A stretch of 64,000 nucleotides of DNA from Caballeronia sp. NK8 (GCF_018408855.1 NZ_AP024323.1:1-64000), one strand, 5' to 3'; shown: positions 16,964 to 26,573, numbered from the stretch's first letter. Numbers and translations are program-made. Notes: generated by a model not told the origin, from the sequence alone.

Positions 16964-18505
16964 ATGTTCGGAAAGATCAAGGTTTCATCGGGTTTGCTCG
17001 CGGTTCTGGTGGTGTTCTGTCTCTTTCAGCTGGTCACGGAAGGACTCGGTTTCTGGTCGCTCTCGCGCACGCATGACGATGTCGGCAACCTGTCCGATAT
17101 CGCCTTGAAGCAGGTCAACGCGGTCAACAAGACCACGCAGCATCTGATGGACGCGCGCATCAACCTTTCGCGCGCCGGCACGCGCATGGTGCGCGGCGGC
17201 TCCGAGCCGACGGAGATCGTCCAGCACGCGCGCGAGCAGATCGCGGCGGCGGACAAATCGTTCACAGCGTTCCTGAACGCGCCGAAGACGGGCGAGGAAA
17301 ACGCGGCGCGCACGGCCGCGCTGCAGGCGAAGTACGCCGACTATTCGAAGGCGTTGAGCGAGCTCGTGCAGTATCTCGACGCGGGCAATATTCAGGCGTT
17401 TCTCGACCAGCCGACGCAGGGCTTCCAGGATCGCTATCTCGCGGAGCAGCAGAACTTCGTCAATTTCGGCGATGAAGCGGGCCGCGCCTATCTTTCGTCG
17501 ATCGACACGCGTTACGCGTGGTTCCGCGCGGTGGGCATCGTGATTCTCGTCGCGCTGATCGCGGGCATCGCGCTGGTGCACGTCGCGCTGCGCCGTGGCG
17601 TGATCGAGCCGCTGGAAGAAGCGGGCCGGCATTTCGAGCGCATCGCGAAGGGGCGTCTCGATGAGCGCATCGAGGATCGCGGCAGCAACGAAATCGGCCG
17701 CCTGTTCGCGGGCCTCGCAACGATGCAGGCGAGCGTCGCGAGCACCGTGAAGACCGTGCGCGAGACATCCGATTCGATCAACTTCGGCGCCGACGAAATC
17801 GCGAGCGGCAACGCCGATCTCTCCGCACGCACGGAGAATCAGGCGGCTTCGCTCGAAGAAACCGCATCGAGCATGGAAGAGCTGACCGCGACCGTGCGCC
17901 AGAACGCCGAGCACGCGCGCGAGGCGAACACGCTCGCCGGCGACGCGCTCAGCGCGACCTCGCGCGGCTCCAGCGTGGTCGACGATGTCGTCGAGAAGAT
18001 GCGCGGCATCGCGTCGAGCTCGGACAAGATCGCGGAGATCATTTCGGTCATCGACGGCATCGCGTTCCAGACCAATATCCTCGCGTTGAATGCGGCCGTC
18101 GAGGCGGCGCGCGCGGGTGAGCAGGGGCGCGGCTTCGCGGTCGTGGCGGGCGAAGTGCGCGGCCTCGCGCAGCGTTCGGCGCAGTCGGCGAAGGAAATCA
18201 AGGAACTGATCGGCGAATCGGTGGCGCAGGTAAGCGACGGCTCCGTGCTGGTCGAACGCGCGGGCGCGGCGATGCGCGAAGTGTCGGCGTCGATTTCACG
18301 CGTCACGCAGATGATGGCGGAAATCAGCGCGTCGTCGCTGGAGCAGAGCGTGGGCATCGAGCAGGTCAATCAGGCCGTCACGCAAATGGACGAGATGACG
18401 CAGCAGAACGCGGCGCTCGTCGAGCAGGCCGCGGCGGCCGCGTCGTCGCTGCATGAGCAGACGCGGCAACTGAAGGCGGCGGTTTCGGTGTTCCAGCTCG
18501 CCTGA
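16964..18505 (+). CDS. Methyl-accepting chemotaxis protein (transmembrane chemoreceptor)
   Basis: 513 residues, Tar/Tsr-like. Transmembrane helix 1 is at about residues 10-30, a Tar-type four-helix periplasmic sensor follows to about 185, transmembrane helix 2 is at 186-208, then HAMP, then the cytoplasmic signalling hairpin with [17 protein letters not shown] near residue 365. Methylation-type Gln/Glu repeats flank it ([16 protein letters not shown]). There is no C-terminal CheR/CheB-docking pentapeptide; it ends VSVFQLA. The ligand is unknown. A loose match to a flagellar sigma-28 promoter (TAAA at 16906, CGATGG at 16925) is too weak to list separately. Confidence 0.93.
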   Translation: MFGKIKVSSGLLAVLVVFCLFQLVTEGLGFWSLSRTHDDVGNLSDIALKQVNAVNKTTQHLMDARINLSRAGTRMVRGGSEPTEIVQHAREQIAAADKSFTAFLNAPKTGEENAARTAALQAKYADYSKALSELVQYLDAGNIQAFLDQPTQGFQDRYLAEQQNFVNFGDEAGRAYLSSIDTRYAWFRAVGIVILVALIAGIALVHVALRRGVIEPLEEAGRHFERIAKGRLDERIEDRGSNEIGRLFAGLATMQASVASTVKTVRETSDSINFGADEIASGNADLSARTENQAASLEETASSMEELTATVRQNAEHAREANTLAGDALSATSRGSSVVDDVVEKMRGIASSSDKIAEIISVIDGIAFQTNILALNAAVEAARAGEQGRGFAVVAGEVRGLAQRSAQSAKEIKELIGESVAQVSDGSVLVERAGAAMREVSASISRVTQMMAEISASSLEQSVGIEQVNQAVTQMDEMTQQNAALVEQAAAAASSLHEQTRQLKAAVSVFQLA

Positions 18506-18511
18506 TTCCGC

Positions 18512-19624
18512 TCAGTCCGGCAGCGCCGCGTACGACGTCGCGAGGTGGTACGGCGTCGTCGACGGCATTTCCGCGCGGGTGATGTCGCCCTTGTCGGAGC
18601 GGCATTCGACCCAGCCCGTCTCATGCAGGAAACGCGCGCCAAAACGCGCGATCTGCTGGCCGGCGTCGTCGCCGCGCGTGGCCAGCGCGCGCAGATATTC
18701 GGTCTGCGCCCAGATGCGCTGCGTGCCGTCGATCACGCGGCCGGTTTCGTCGAGCGCGGCGCACACGGCCCCCGTTTCCCGGTCGACGCCGTATTGCTGC
18801 GCGAAATCGAACGCGCGCGCGAGTCTTTCGTTGAGCCCCGCCGCTTCGAACGCGGCGTGCTTGCTCCCCAGCGCCAGAAAATACCATTCGAACTGATGGC
18901 CCGGCTCCAGCCGGTTGCCTGGCGTGCCCATCGGCAATTCGGCGATCGCGCCGCTCGGCTCGTGCACGAACGCATCCGCGACGGACTGCGCCAGCAACGC
19001 GAGGCGCTTGTCGTAGGCGGCGTCGCCGGTTGCCTCGCGCGCGGCGAGCCACGCTTCGGCGAGATGCATCAGCGGATTCTGCAAGGGCGTTTCGAGCGTC
19101 GCGCCGAAGTCCTCGGAGAGCGCCGCGTTCAGCAGATCGCCATTGCTCGAAAAACGCGCCTCGATGAGCCGCGAGGTTTCATCGAGCAGCGCAAAGGCGT
19201 CCGCCGAGCCGCTCTTTTTCGCGTAATGCGCGCACGCGAAAACGACGAACGCATGCGTGTACAGATCCTTCTGGCGCTCCAGCGGCGCGCCGCTCGCATT
19301 CACGCTGTAGAACCATCCGCCGTTTCGTCTGTCCTGAAAATAGTGCCGTAGCGATTCGAAGAGTGTCGCGGCGTGCGCGAGATCGCCGGCTTCCGAGAAT
19401 ACGAAGAGCTGGCGCGCGCAGGCCATCGCGCGATAGCGCTTTGGCGGCAGCGGCGCATGATCGTCCGGCGCGACGGCTTCATAGGCCAGCCCGAGCGCCG
19501 CATTGAAGCCCGGCCCGCGCCAGATGGGCAGCACGATGTTCGAGAAATGCGCGCGCAACTGCGCGGCGGAATCCGGGCTCGCCGATTGCATCGGCTGCGA
19601 AGCGTTTGATTGCTGATCCTGCAT
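18512..19624 (-). CDS. AGE-family epimerase/isomerase (mannose isomerase-like)
   Basis: 370 residues with the alpha-barrel pattern of N-acylglucosamine 2-epimerases and mannose/cellobiose isomerases. Conserved elements are DLYTHAFVVFACAHYAKKSG, NPLMHLAEAWLAA, LEPGHQFEWYFLALGS and RIWAQTEYLRAL, carrying the catalytic His and acidic residues. It likely interconverts aldoses and ketoses such as mannose and fructose. It ends 6 bp from the stop of the converging chemoreceptor gene. An in-frame ATG at 19675 also exists; 19624 is chosen because the conserved region starts soon after. Confidence 0.82.
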   Translation of the reverse strand: MQDQQSNASQPMQSASPDSAAQLRAHFSNIVLPIWRGPGFNAALGLAYEAVAPDDHAPLPPKRYRAMACARQLFVFSEAGDLAHAATLFESLRHYFQDRRNGGWFYSVNASGAPLERQKDLYTHAFVVFACAHYAKKSGSADAFALLDETSRLIEARFSSNGDLLNAALSEDFGATLETPLQNPLMHLAEAWLAAREATGDAAYDKRLALLAQSVADAFVHEPSGAIAELPMGTPGNRLEPGHQFEWYFLALGSKHAAFEAAGLNERLARAFDFAQQYGVDRETGAVCAALDETGRVIDGTQRIWAQTEYLRALATRGDDAGQQIARFGARFLHETGWVECRSDKGDITRAEMPSTTPYHLATSYAALPD

Positions 19625-19758
19625 ACGGAGACTCTTATGGGTCCGAGGGGCGCGTGGCCTTCGAGGCACACGCAACAGGAAAGGATAGCAAAACCGGCCC
19701 GGCGCGCGCCGCGTCTTCGCAAGGCGCGTCGTGCTTCTTACCGAGAGGAGGCTAAAAC

Positions 19759-20442
19759 ATGTTGGGAAATATCGAAATCGTGTCGCGGCTCGTGATGGCC
19801 GCCGCGCTCGGCAGCGTGATCGGCTTCGAGCGTGAGCGGCTTTCGTGGGCGGCGGGACTGCGCACGCACATGCTCGTGTGCGTCGGCTCGGCGCTCATCA
19901 TGATCGTGTCCGCGTACGGTTTTGCGGATGCGCTGAAGAACGAACACGTCGTGCTCGATCCGTCGCGGGTCGCGGCGCAGGTCGTGTCGGGCATCGGCTT
20001 TCTCGGCGCGGGCTCGATTCTGCTGCGTGGCGAAATCGTCCGCGGGCTGACCACGGCGGCGAGCCTCTGGTCGGTCGCGGCAATCGGGCTTGCGGTCGGC
20101 GGCGGGTTGTACACGGCGTCGATCGCGGCCACGGCGATCATCCTCATCATTCTGGCGGGGATCAAGCCGCTCGAACGCCGCTTCATCAGCGTGAAGCAGC
20201 GCCGCCAGCTGACGATGCTCGTGGAGCGCGGCTCGCTCAGCTTTCATGCGCTGCACGAGGCGCTCGGGCCCGGCAGCGTGCGCGTGAAGCAGTTCGTCGT
20301 GCAGCAAAGCGACGATTCGCCCGATCTGGACGAGGTGCGGGTAGAACTGTCGCGCGCATCGGCTCTGGAATATCAGGCGATCTGCGAGCGTTTGCGACAA
20401 CTCGACGTCGTGCGCGAGTTTCGCGAGGACGATGCGACCTGA
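19759..20442 (+). CDS. MgtC/SapB-family inner membrane protein
   Basis: 227 residues. The N-terminal MgtC core has four hydrophobic segments with the hallmark GSVIGFERERLSWAAGLRTH and VSGIGFLGAGSIL stretches. The C-terminal ACT-like cytoplasmic tail starts near residue 150. MgtC proteins of pathogens help growth at low magnesium and modulate ATP synthase; in environmental bacteria the role is less clear. AGGAGG lies 10 bases upstream of the ATG. It is divergent from the AGE gene. Confidence 0.9.
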   Translation: MLGNIEIVSRLVMAAALGSVIGFERERLSWAAGLRTHMLVCVGSALIMIVSAYGFADALKNEHVVLDPSRVAAQVVSGIGFLGAGSILLRGEIVRGLTTAASLWSVAAIGLAVGGGLYTASIAATAIILIILAGIKPLERRFISVKQRRQLTMLVERGSLSFHALHEALGPGSVRVKQFVVQQSDDSPDLDEVRVELSRASALEYQAICERLRQLDVVREFREDDAT

Positions 20443-20565
20443 ATTCATCGTGATGATGCTGGTTTGCGCACGCGGCCATGCGACAATGCGGCCTCTCGAA
20501 AATAATCGCCGACGCGCCGGTGTGCCTTGCATGCCGGGCCATAGAGGCCGCCGTCTTTCGAACCT

Positions 20566-21567
20566 ATGCCAGATTCCGCAGTAAAGAGAGATCCTGATTC
20601 CGCCGTACCCTCGCGCCGTCGACGCGCAGCGCAGGCCACGTCATCCAGCGCCGATACCGAAAAGAAGCTCGCCCGCGCCGCACGCTCGGCGCAGCGTCTC
20701 GCTCAACTGAGCGACGGCGCGCGCGGCGGCGAAACGCTCGACCTGTTCGCCGACGACGCCGAACGCGCACATTTGCAGGCGCTCAACACCGATATCCGTC
20801 AGGGTACGTTCGAAGGCTTCGAGTTGCCAGAGGTGTTTCTCGCGGCAGTGCAATCGAATTGCGGGACGGCGTCGCAGGGCGCAAGCGGCGAGACCAGACG
20901 CGCGGCGCGCGAAAGCGTGGCGCCGGTCGCACCGGTGCAGGGGCTGTTTCCGGAAGAACCGACGCCGCCAGTCAAAACGGGCGCACTTGCCGCTGTCGCG
21001 ACGCGATCCGCGAGCATCAGCACGTCCGTCGCGCCGGATAGCGCGCCGCATTCGGTTGCCGCTATCGCCTCGGCGCTGATCGCGAGCGATCGCGGCGATC
21101 GCACCGGCAGTGCGCCGCTTGCGAAGCCGCACGCACCCGAACTCGACCGCGCCCGCGCCACCGCATTCGCCGACACCATCGACGCGCTGTACGCCGTGGT
21201 CGCGGAACAGCGCACGTCCACGGCCGCCCACGCACGTCGCATGAAGACGATGCTGACGATCATCGTCTGCGTGATGCTCGTCACGGTGGCGACCGGCATC
21301 GCGCAGACGGCCGTGCTGCTGCACATGAGCCGCGACGGCAAGGTCCAGCAGGATCGCATGGAGCAACTGATGCTCAATCAGCAGGCGACGCTCGCCTCGC
21401 TCTTCGATACCGATTCCTCGACCGTCAGCTTGCGCCTCACGCACGGCATGTCCGATGTGCCGCGCGACTCCGACGGCACCGCGCCCGTTCAGCCCGTCAA
21501 CGCCAGCAAGCGCGTTTCCGCGCCGAACCAGCACGCGCACCATCGCGCCCCTTCATCGGCGCACTGA
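20566..21567 (+). CDS. Hypothetical single-pass membrane protein
   Basis: 333 residues, not recognised. Residues 1-50 are basic and Ala-rich, 55-95 are more ordered (ETLDLFADDAERAHLQAL), and 100-195 are low-complexity Ala/Pro/Ser. One clear transmembrane helix lies at about 229-252 (TMLTIIVCVMLVTVATGIAQ), and the 80-residue tail after it contains a short amphipathic helix (DRMEQLMLNQQATLASLF) and a basic His-rich end. The long cytoplasmic N-terminus with a short C-terminal tail suggests a type II-like arrangement. Neighbours give no clue to function. Confidence 0.75.
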   Translation: MPDSAVKRDPDSAVPSRRRRAAQATSSSADTEKKLARAARSAQRLAQLSDGARGGETLDLFADDAERAHLQALNTDIRQGTFEGFELPEVFLAAVQSNCGTASQGASGETRRAARESVAPVAPVQGLFPEEPTPPVKTGALAAVATRSASISTSVAPDSAPHSVAAIASALIASDRGDRTGSAPLAKPHAPELDRARATAFADTIDALYAVVAEQRTSTAAHARRMKTMLTIIVCVMLVTVATGIAQTAVLLHMSRDGKVQQDRMEQLMLNQQATLASLFDTDSSTVSLRLTHGMSDVPRDSDGTAPVQPVNASKRVSAPNQHAHHRAPSSAH

Positions 21568-21587
21568 CCCTCGTTGTCACATTCCTG

Positions 21588-21615
21588 CGACACCCCGCCC
21601 TGCGGCGGCGTGTCG
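21588..21615 (+). terminator. Hairpin after the single-pass membrane protein gene
   Basis: A 12-bp stem with one mismatch (CGACACCCCGCC / GGCGGCGTGTCG) starts 21 bp after the stop codon. Only a weak T-rich stretch follows, so it may be a terminator of modest strength. Confidence 0.5.
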
Positions 21616-21760
21616 CGCTTTCGCGCGTCTTGATAGCACGAGGCCGTCGCACGGGCGTTTCCCACCCGGCCCTCTTTTTTGAGATCGCCGGGCCGGTAAT
21701 TATGTAGAAAAACTACTGACTTCTTATCCGAAAAATGTTGCGTTGCACTAGAAATCGATC

Positions 21761-21797
21761 AGGGCAAACCCTATAATCCGCTCTAAGGGAAAACCCT
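21761..21797 (+). promoter_or_regulatory. Promoter -10 with two operator-like repeats before a small ORF
   Basis: A perfect TATAAT (21772-21777) lies 43 bp before the ATG of the 50-residue protein. Two near-identical palindromic 12-mers flank it, AGGGCAAACCCT (21761-21772) and AGGGAAAACCCT (21786-21797), spaced 25 bp start to start. No good -35 is seen at standard spacing (TTGCAC at 21743 is too far), which suggests an activated promoter or a repressor target. Confidence 0.5.
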
Positions 21798-21819
21798 CTA
21801 TCGCTAACCGGAGTCAGAC

Positions 21820-21972
21820 ATGAGCTACCTCTTCGCCCTGCTGCAAAAATTTGCTTCGCTGTTCGAATCGCCGCATCTGCCGATGGACAAAGACTACTCG
21901 TATCAAGCGCGTTTCCGTGAATCGGAGCGCAAGCGCAAGGCACGCGGCACGGCTTTCGGCATCCGCCTGTAA
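21820..21972 (+). CDS. Small basic protein (50 residues), unknown function
   Basis: The protein begins MSYLFALLQKFASLFESP and ends RKARGTAFGIRL. The first 17 residues form an amphipathic hydrophobic helix and the last 20 are strongly basic (RESERKRKARG), so membrane-surface or nucleic-acid association is possible. A GGAG ribosome-binding site is 7 bases upstream, and a promoter with TATAAT and duplicated palindromes lies in front, which supports a real gene. I do not recognise the family. Confidence 0.6.
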   Translation: MSYLFALLQKFASLFESPHLPMDKDYSYQARFRESERKRKARGTAFGIRL

Positions 21973-22045
21973 TGCGCGTCTGATGGCGGCGCGGGAAACA
22001 CAACACCAGCAATACGCGACGGCACATGCCGCACGACCCGCCCGC

Positions 22046-22336
22046 TCATTTTTCTTGTTCTTGTAGTTTTTCTAGCATTTTTCTGCCGTTCCCAGCGTCA
22101 CTTCGGACGTATCTACCTTCTGCGCTCCACGCGCGCGACGCAGTTTGCTCCCTTTCGTTCTGCTGACGCGCTGCTTCTCGCGCCGCCTGCATCGAAAAAA
22201 AGCCTTCCGACTTGTTCTGGCGCGACACGCCGAAAATCGCAAGATCGTTCTCTTCGCTGCCCGCAAACCCTTGTCCAGCAAGGCTCCGCCTCGTTCCAAA
22301 GAACGCGCTCCTTATTCCAGTGTCGTATTTCCACAT
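22046..22336 (-). CDS. Possible small hypothetical protein
   Basis: An open frame of 96 residues, starting MWKYDTGIRSAFFG and ending with a charged helical stretch (AAREAARQQNERE and MLEKLQEQEK). The amino-acid pattern looks protein-like rather than like a shadow frame, and it lies in a 458-bp space otherwise without a gene. There is no clear ribosome-binding site, and the frame stays open upstream into the antisense of choV, so the true start is unsure. Base composition is more AT-rich than the neighbours. Function unknown. Confidence 0.35.
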   Translation of the reverse strand: MWKYDTGIRSAFFGTRRSLAGQGFAGSEENDLAIFGVSRQNKSEGFFSMQAAREAARQQNEREQTASRAWSAEGRYVRSDAGNGRKMLEKLQEQEK

Positions 22337-22430
22337 GTGGTTGTCGCAAATAGTCGGCTGATGCGACTTTTTTCTGGCAACTATGTATGCAGAGCGTGGA
22401 CGCGCGTCCGCGCACGCCAGGAGATATTCG

Positions 22431-23609
22431 ATGAATTCCCCCAAGGTAGTAGTCGAGGGACTGTGCAAGGTGTTCGGCAACAGTCCCAAGCAGGCGCTCG
22501 ACATGCTGGCCGGCGGCGCGACGAAGGAAGAAGTCTTCAAGCGCACCGGACAGATCGTCGGCGTCCATAACGTCTCCTTCGACGTCAAGGAAGGCGAGAT
22601 ATTCGTGCTCATGGGCCTGTCAGGCTCGGGCAAATCCACGCTGATCCGGCTCATCAACCGGCTCGTCGAACCGACCGCGGGCAAGGTGCTGATCGACGGC
22701 CGCGACGTGGCCGCCGTGCCGCGCTCGGAACTCACGTCCCTGCGCCGCAAGGACATGAGCATGGTGTTTCAGTCCTTCGCGCTCATGCCGCAGCGCACCG
22801 TTCTTTCCAACGCCGCATTCGGCCTCGAGGTCGCGGGCGTCGGCAAGAAGGAGCGCGAAAAGCGTGCGATGACCGTGCTGGAACAGGTCGGCCTCGCGCC
22901 CTTCGCGCAGAAGCTGCCCGCGCAGCTATCGGGCGGCATGCAGCAGCGTGTGGGCCTCGCGCGCGCACTCGCGGTGAACCCTTCGCTGATGATCATGGAC
23001 GAGGCGTTCTCCGCACTCGACCCGCTCAAGCGCAAGGAAATGCAGAATGTGCTGCTCGATCTGCAACGCGAGCAGCGCCGCACGATTCTCTTCGTGTCGC
23101 ACGATCTGGAAGAAGCGATGCGGATCGGCACGCGCATCGCGATCATGGAAGGCGGCCGCGTCGTGCAGATCGGCACGCCGCAGGAAATCATCACCAATCC
23201 CGCCGACGACTACGTGGAAGCGTTCTTCGAAGGCATCGACACGAGCCGCTATCTGACCGCCGGCGATCTGATGCAGATCGACGAAGTGCCGCTCATGAAA
23301 CACTCGCCGCAGATCGACGCATCGAGCGTTGCGGCGACGCTCAACGGCAGTGCGGACTACGCCTTCGTGCTCGACGGCGAGCGCCGCATCCGCGGCTTCG
23401 TCGGGCGCGACGCCAACGGCAATGCCGCGCCGCAGATCAGGCCCATCGAATGCATCGCGCGCAGCATGGCGCTCGATGAAGTCGTGAACCGGGTGGTCGC
23501 GAGTCCGGCGCCGCTGCCCGTCGTCGAGGCGGACGGCTCGTATTGCGGTTCGATCAACAAGAGCAATGTCCTGAAGGTCCTTACGCACCATCGAGGTTCC
23601 CATGTCTGA
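22431..23609 (+). CDS. choV: Choline/glycine betaine ABC transporter ATPase
   Basis: 392 residues, ProV/OpuAA-like. Walker A is GLSGSGKST, the signature LSGGMQQRVGLARAL and Walker B SLMIMDEAFSALDP, followed by a C-terminal regulatory region with paired CBS-like segments (about 290-390). An N-terminal family segment with NSPKQALDMLAGGATKEEV is typical of quaternary-amine transporters. The start at 22431 has AGGAGA 7 bases upstream. The permease gene overlaps its end by 8 bp. In Pseudomonas a similar core (CbcWV) serves several binding proteins, and this window has three candidates. Confidence 0.9.
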   Translation: MNSPKVVVEGLCKVFGNSPKQALDMLAGGATKEEVFKRTGQIVGVHNVSFDVKEGEIFVLMGLSGSGKSTLIRLINRLVEPTAGKVLIDGRDVAAVPRSELTSLRRKDMSMVFQSFALMPQRTVLSNAAFGLEVAGVGKKEREKRAMTVLEQVGLAPFAQKLPAQLSGGMQQRVGLARALAVNPSLMIMDEAFSALDPLKRKEMQNVLLDLQREQRRTILFVSHDLEEAMRIGTRIAIMEGGRVVQIGTPQEIITNPADDYVEAFFEGIDTSRYLTAGDLMQIDEVPLMKHSPQIDASSVAATLNGSADYAFVLDGERRIRGFVGRDANGNAAPQIRPIECIARSMALDEVVNRVVASPAPLPVVEADGSYCGSINKSNVLKVLTHHRGSHV

Positions 23610-24504
23610 AATCATTCCGCTTGGCAGTTGGGTGGACCACGGCGTCCACTATCTCCTCGATCACGACGCGAAAACCTTCGACTCGATCGGCAAGGTTATC
23701 GAAACATTCGCCGCGGCGGTCGAGCACGGCCTGCAGGCCATCCCGATGTGGCTCCTGATGGCGATCTTCGTCGGCATTGGCTTGTGGCGCGTCGGCTGGC
23801 GATTCGCGGCGTTCGTGCTCGCTTCGCTACTGCTGATCTACGCGACCAACTTCTGGGATCAGATGGTCATCACGCTGGGCCTCACGCTCTCGTCGACGAT
23901 CATCAGCCTGATGCTCGGCATACCGCTTGGCATCTGGACCTCGAAGAGCCGTTACGTCGAGATGGGGGTGCGCCCGGTGCTCGATCTGATGCAGACGATG
24001 CCCGCCTTCGTCTACCTGATTCCGGCTGCGATGCTGTTCGGCCTGGGCCGCGTGCCGGGCATTCTGGCGACCGTCATCTTCGCGATGCCGCCGGCCGTCC
24101 GACTCACCGCGCTCGGCATCAAGCAGGTGAATCGCGAGATCGTGGAAGCGGGGCAGGCCTTCGGTTGCACGTCGTTCCAGCTGCTCTACAAGGTGCAGAT
24201 TCCGAACGCGTTGCCGTCGATCATGACCGGCGTGAACCAGACGATCATGATGGCGCTGTCGATGGTGATCATCGCGTCGATGGTCGGCGCGGGCGGTCTC
24301 GGTAACGACGTGCTCGCATCGATCCAGCGTCTGGATATCGGCCTCGGCTTCGAGAGCGGCTTGTCGGTGGTGTTGCTGGCGATCATTCTCGACCGCATCA
24401 CCGAGAGCTTCGGACGGATGCCCGGCATGGCGCGCGCCCCGCTGTTCGCAGGTCTCAGGAGCGTGATGAAAGTGCGCCGCACGCCTGCGACGCAACAAGG
24501 CTGA
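23602..24504 (+). CDS. choW: Choline/glycine betaine ABC transporter permease
   Basis: 300 residues, ProW-like. There are about 6-7 transmembrane segments; the binding-protein-dependent transport loop is ALGIKQVNREIVEAGQAFGC (the EAA motif), followed by QIPNALPSIMTGVNQTIMMA. It forms the membrane channel with the overlapping ATPase gene. The first 45 residues form an amphipathic N-terminal extension, usual in this group. Confidence 0.9.
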   Translation: MSEIIPLGSWVDHGVHYLLDHDAKTFDSIGKVIETFAAAVEHGLQAIPMWLLMAIFVGIGLWRVGWRFAAFVLASLLLIYATNFWDQMVITLGLTLSSTIISLMLGIPLGIWTSKSRYVEMGVRPVLDLMQTMPAFVYLIPAAMLFGLGRVPGILATVIFAMPPAVRLTALGIKQVNREIVEAGQAFGCTSFQLLYKVQIPNALPSIMTGVNQTIMMALSMVIIASMVGAGGLGNDVLASIQRLDIGLGFESGLSVVLLAIILDRITESFGRMPGMARAPLFAGLRSVMKVRRTPATQQG

Positions 24505-24516
24505 GAGGCTTGAAAC

Positions 24517-25509
24517 ATGAAGCGCGACGCGATCGTCCCAGCGGTTACGGATTCACCGTTGTCCAATCTCGCGCACTTCGGCTTTCTCACGCTGCCGAAC
24601 TTCTCGATGATCGCGTTCACGAGCGCGGTCGAGGTGCTGCGCATGGCCAATTACGTCGGCCGCGCGCAGCATTATCGATGGTCGATCATCACGCCGGACG
24701 GCGAACCGGCGCGTGCGAGCAACGGCATCACCGTGAAGCCGACCGTCACGCTCGACGAGGCGGGCATGCCGGACGTGCTGATCGTGTGCGCGGGCTGGCA
24801 CGTCGCCGATCATGTCGACGACAAGGTGATCGCGCTCTTGCAGCGCGCGCATGAGGCGGGCATTCCGCTCGGCGGCATCTGCACCGGGCCGTATGCGCTG
24901 CTCGCGGCGAAACTGCTCGATGGCTATCGCTGCACGCTGCACTGGGAAGACATGTCGCCGGTCAACAAGCGCTTTCCGCATGTGCGTTTTGCGGACGAGC
25001 TGTTCGTGATCGATCGCGACCGCATGACGTGCACGGGCGGCACCGCGCCGCTCGACCTGATGCTCAATCTCGTCGGCATGCGGCTTGGACAGGCGCATGC
25101 GGCGCAGGTGTCGGAGCAATTCATCGTCGAGCGGATTCGCGGCTCGACGGATTACCAGCACATTCCCGTGGATGCGCGCGTCGGCTTTTCGCGCGCCGAG
25201 CTGGTCGAAGTCGTGCGGCTGATGGAGGCGAACATCGAAGAGCCGCTGTCGCTCGAAGAACTCGCGCGTCTCGTGCATCTGTCGCAGCGGCATTTGCAGC
25301 GCATGTTCAAGATGTTCCTCAATGTCTCGCCGACGCATTACTACCTGACGCTGCGCCTGCGCCGCGCGCGTGAGCTGTTGCGCAACACGGATGCATCCAT
25401 TGCGCGCGTGACGAGCATCTGCGGCTTCCATTCCCCTTGTCACTTCAGCAAGGCGTATCGCGCGCAGTTCGGTCATGCGCCGAGCGTGGAGCGCCGTTTA
25501 TCGGCCTGA
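24517..25509 (+). CDS. GlxA-family AraC-type regulator in the choline transporter cluster
   Basis: 330 residues. Residues 15-200 form a DJ-1/PfpI-like domain (GICTGPYALLAAKLLDG), and residues 225-325 an AraC DNA-binding domain with two helix-turn-helix motifs (SLEELARLVHLSQRHLQRMF and IARVTSICGFHSPCHFSKAYR). It resembles GbdR and CdhR, which activate betaine and carnitine catabolism. It lies 12 bp after choW and upstream of the choX-like binding protein, so the inferred job is control of quaternary-amine uptake or catabolism. Confidence 0.88.
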   Translation: MKRDAIVPAVTDSPLSNLAHFGFLTLPNFSMIAFTSAVEVLRMANYVGRAQHYRWSIITPDGEPARASNGITVKPTVTLDEAGMPDVLIVCAGWHVADHVDDKVIALLQRAHEAGIPLGGICTGPYALLAAKLLDGYRCTLHWEDMSPVNKRFPHVRFADELFVIDRDRMTCTGGTAPLDLMLNLVGMRLGQAHAAQVSEQFIVERIRGSTDYQHIPVDARVGFSRAELVEVVRLMEANIEEPLSLEELARLVHLSQRHLQRMFKMFLNVSPTHYYLTLRLRRARELLRNTDASIARVTSICGFHSPCHFSKAYRAQFGHAPSVERRLSA

Positions 25510-25610
25510 CGTCCTGCTGGTCTGCTTTCTTCGCTCCGTGCGGACTCGGCCGAGTCGCGCGCGCGGGTCTGTTCGTGCCTTCGTGCCTTAAAAAACTGGG
25601 AGAGAGATAC

Positions 25611-26558
25611 ATGAAATGCTTGTGGATCGCGTCGCTGGCCACGGCGATGCTGTCGGGTGCGTATGCCGCGAATGCGGCCGAGCCTGCCGCGTGCAAGAAC
25701 GTGCGTTTCGCGGATGTCGGCTGGACAGATATCGCCGCGACCACCGGACTTGCATCGACCATTCTGCAGGGCCTCGGCTACAACCCGACGAAGACGATCG
25801 CCTCGGTGCCGATCACGTTCGCGGGCGTGAAGAGCAAGCAGATCGACGTGTTCCTCGGCTACTGGTCGCCGACGATGGACCCGATGATCGATTCGTTCAG
25901 GAAAGCGAATCAAGTGAAGATCCTGCCGACGCCGAACCTCACGGGCGCGAAGTACACGCTCGCGGTGCCCGACTATGCGTATCAGGCGGGCATCAGGAAC
26001 TTCAGCGACATCGCGAAGAACTACGACAAGCTCGACGGCAAGATCTACGGCATCGAGCCGGGCAACGACGGCAACGCGCTCATCAAGAAGATGATCGACA
26101 GCAACATGTACGGGCTCGGCAAGTTCAAACTCGTGGAGTCGAGCGAGGCGGGCATGCTCGTCGAGGTGAATCGCGCCTTTCGCGAGAAGAAGCCGATCGT
26201 GTTCCTCGGCTGGGAACCGCATCCGATGAACGTGCAGATGAAGATCGACTATCTGGCGGGCGGCGATGACGTGTTCGGGCCGAACTATGGCGAGGCGAAG
26301 GTGCTGACGGTCACGCCGACCGACTACGACACGCGCTGCCCGAATGTGGCGAAGCTCGTGTCGAATTTGCAGTTCACGACGGATATCGAGAACCACGTGA
26401 TGCTGCCGATCATGAACAAGACGGATGCGAACAAGGCGGCGCGTGAATGGCTGAAGGCGAATCCGGGCGTGCTCGACAAGTGGCTCGCGGGGGTGAAGAC
26501 GTTTGATGGGAAGGAAGGGTTGCCGGCGGTGAAGGCGTATGTGGCGGCGGGGAACTGA
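25611..26558 (+). CDS. choX: Choline-type ABC substrate-binding protein
   Basis: 315 residues, OpuAC fold. It has a signal peptide with cleavage likely after ANA near residue 22. The aromatic choline pocket motifs are FADVGWTDIAATTG, VFLGYWSPTMDP, YTLAVPDYAYQAG and VFLGWEPHPMN, as in Sinorhizobium ChoX. A paralogue with the same motifs is at 62800. A GGGAGAG ribosome-binding site precedes the start. It probably feeds choline to the ChoVW core encoded just upstream. Confidence 0.9.
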   Translation: MKCLWIASLATAMLSGAYAANAAEPAACKNVRFADVGWTDIAATTGLASTILQGLGYNPTKTIASVPITFAGVKSKQIDVFLGYWSPTMDPMIDSFRKANQVKILPTPNLTGAKYTLAVPDYAYQAGIRNFSDIAKNYDKLDGKIYGIEPGNDGNALIKKMIDSNMYGLGKFKLVESSEAGMLVEVNRAFREKKPIVFLGWEPHPMNVQMKIDYLAGGDDVFGPNYGEAKVLTVTPTDYDTRCPNVAKLVSNLQFTTDIENHVMLPIMNKTDANKAAREWLKANPGVLDKWLAGVKTFDGKEGLPAVKAYVAAGN

Positions 26559-26573
26559 GGGCGGTGACGCGTC

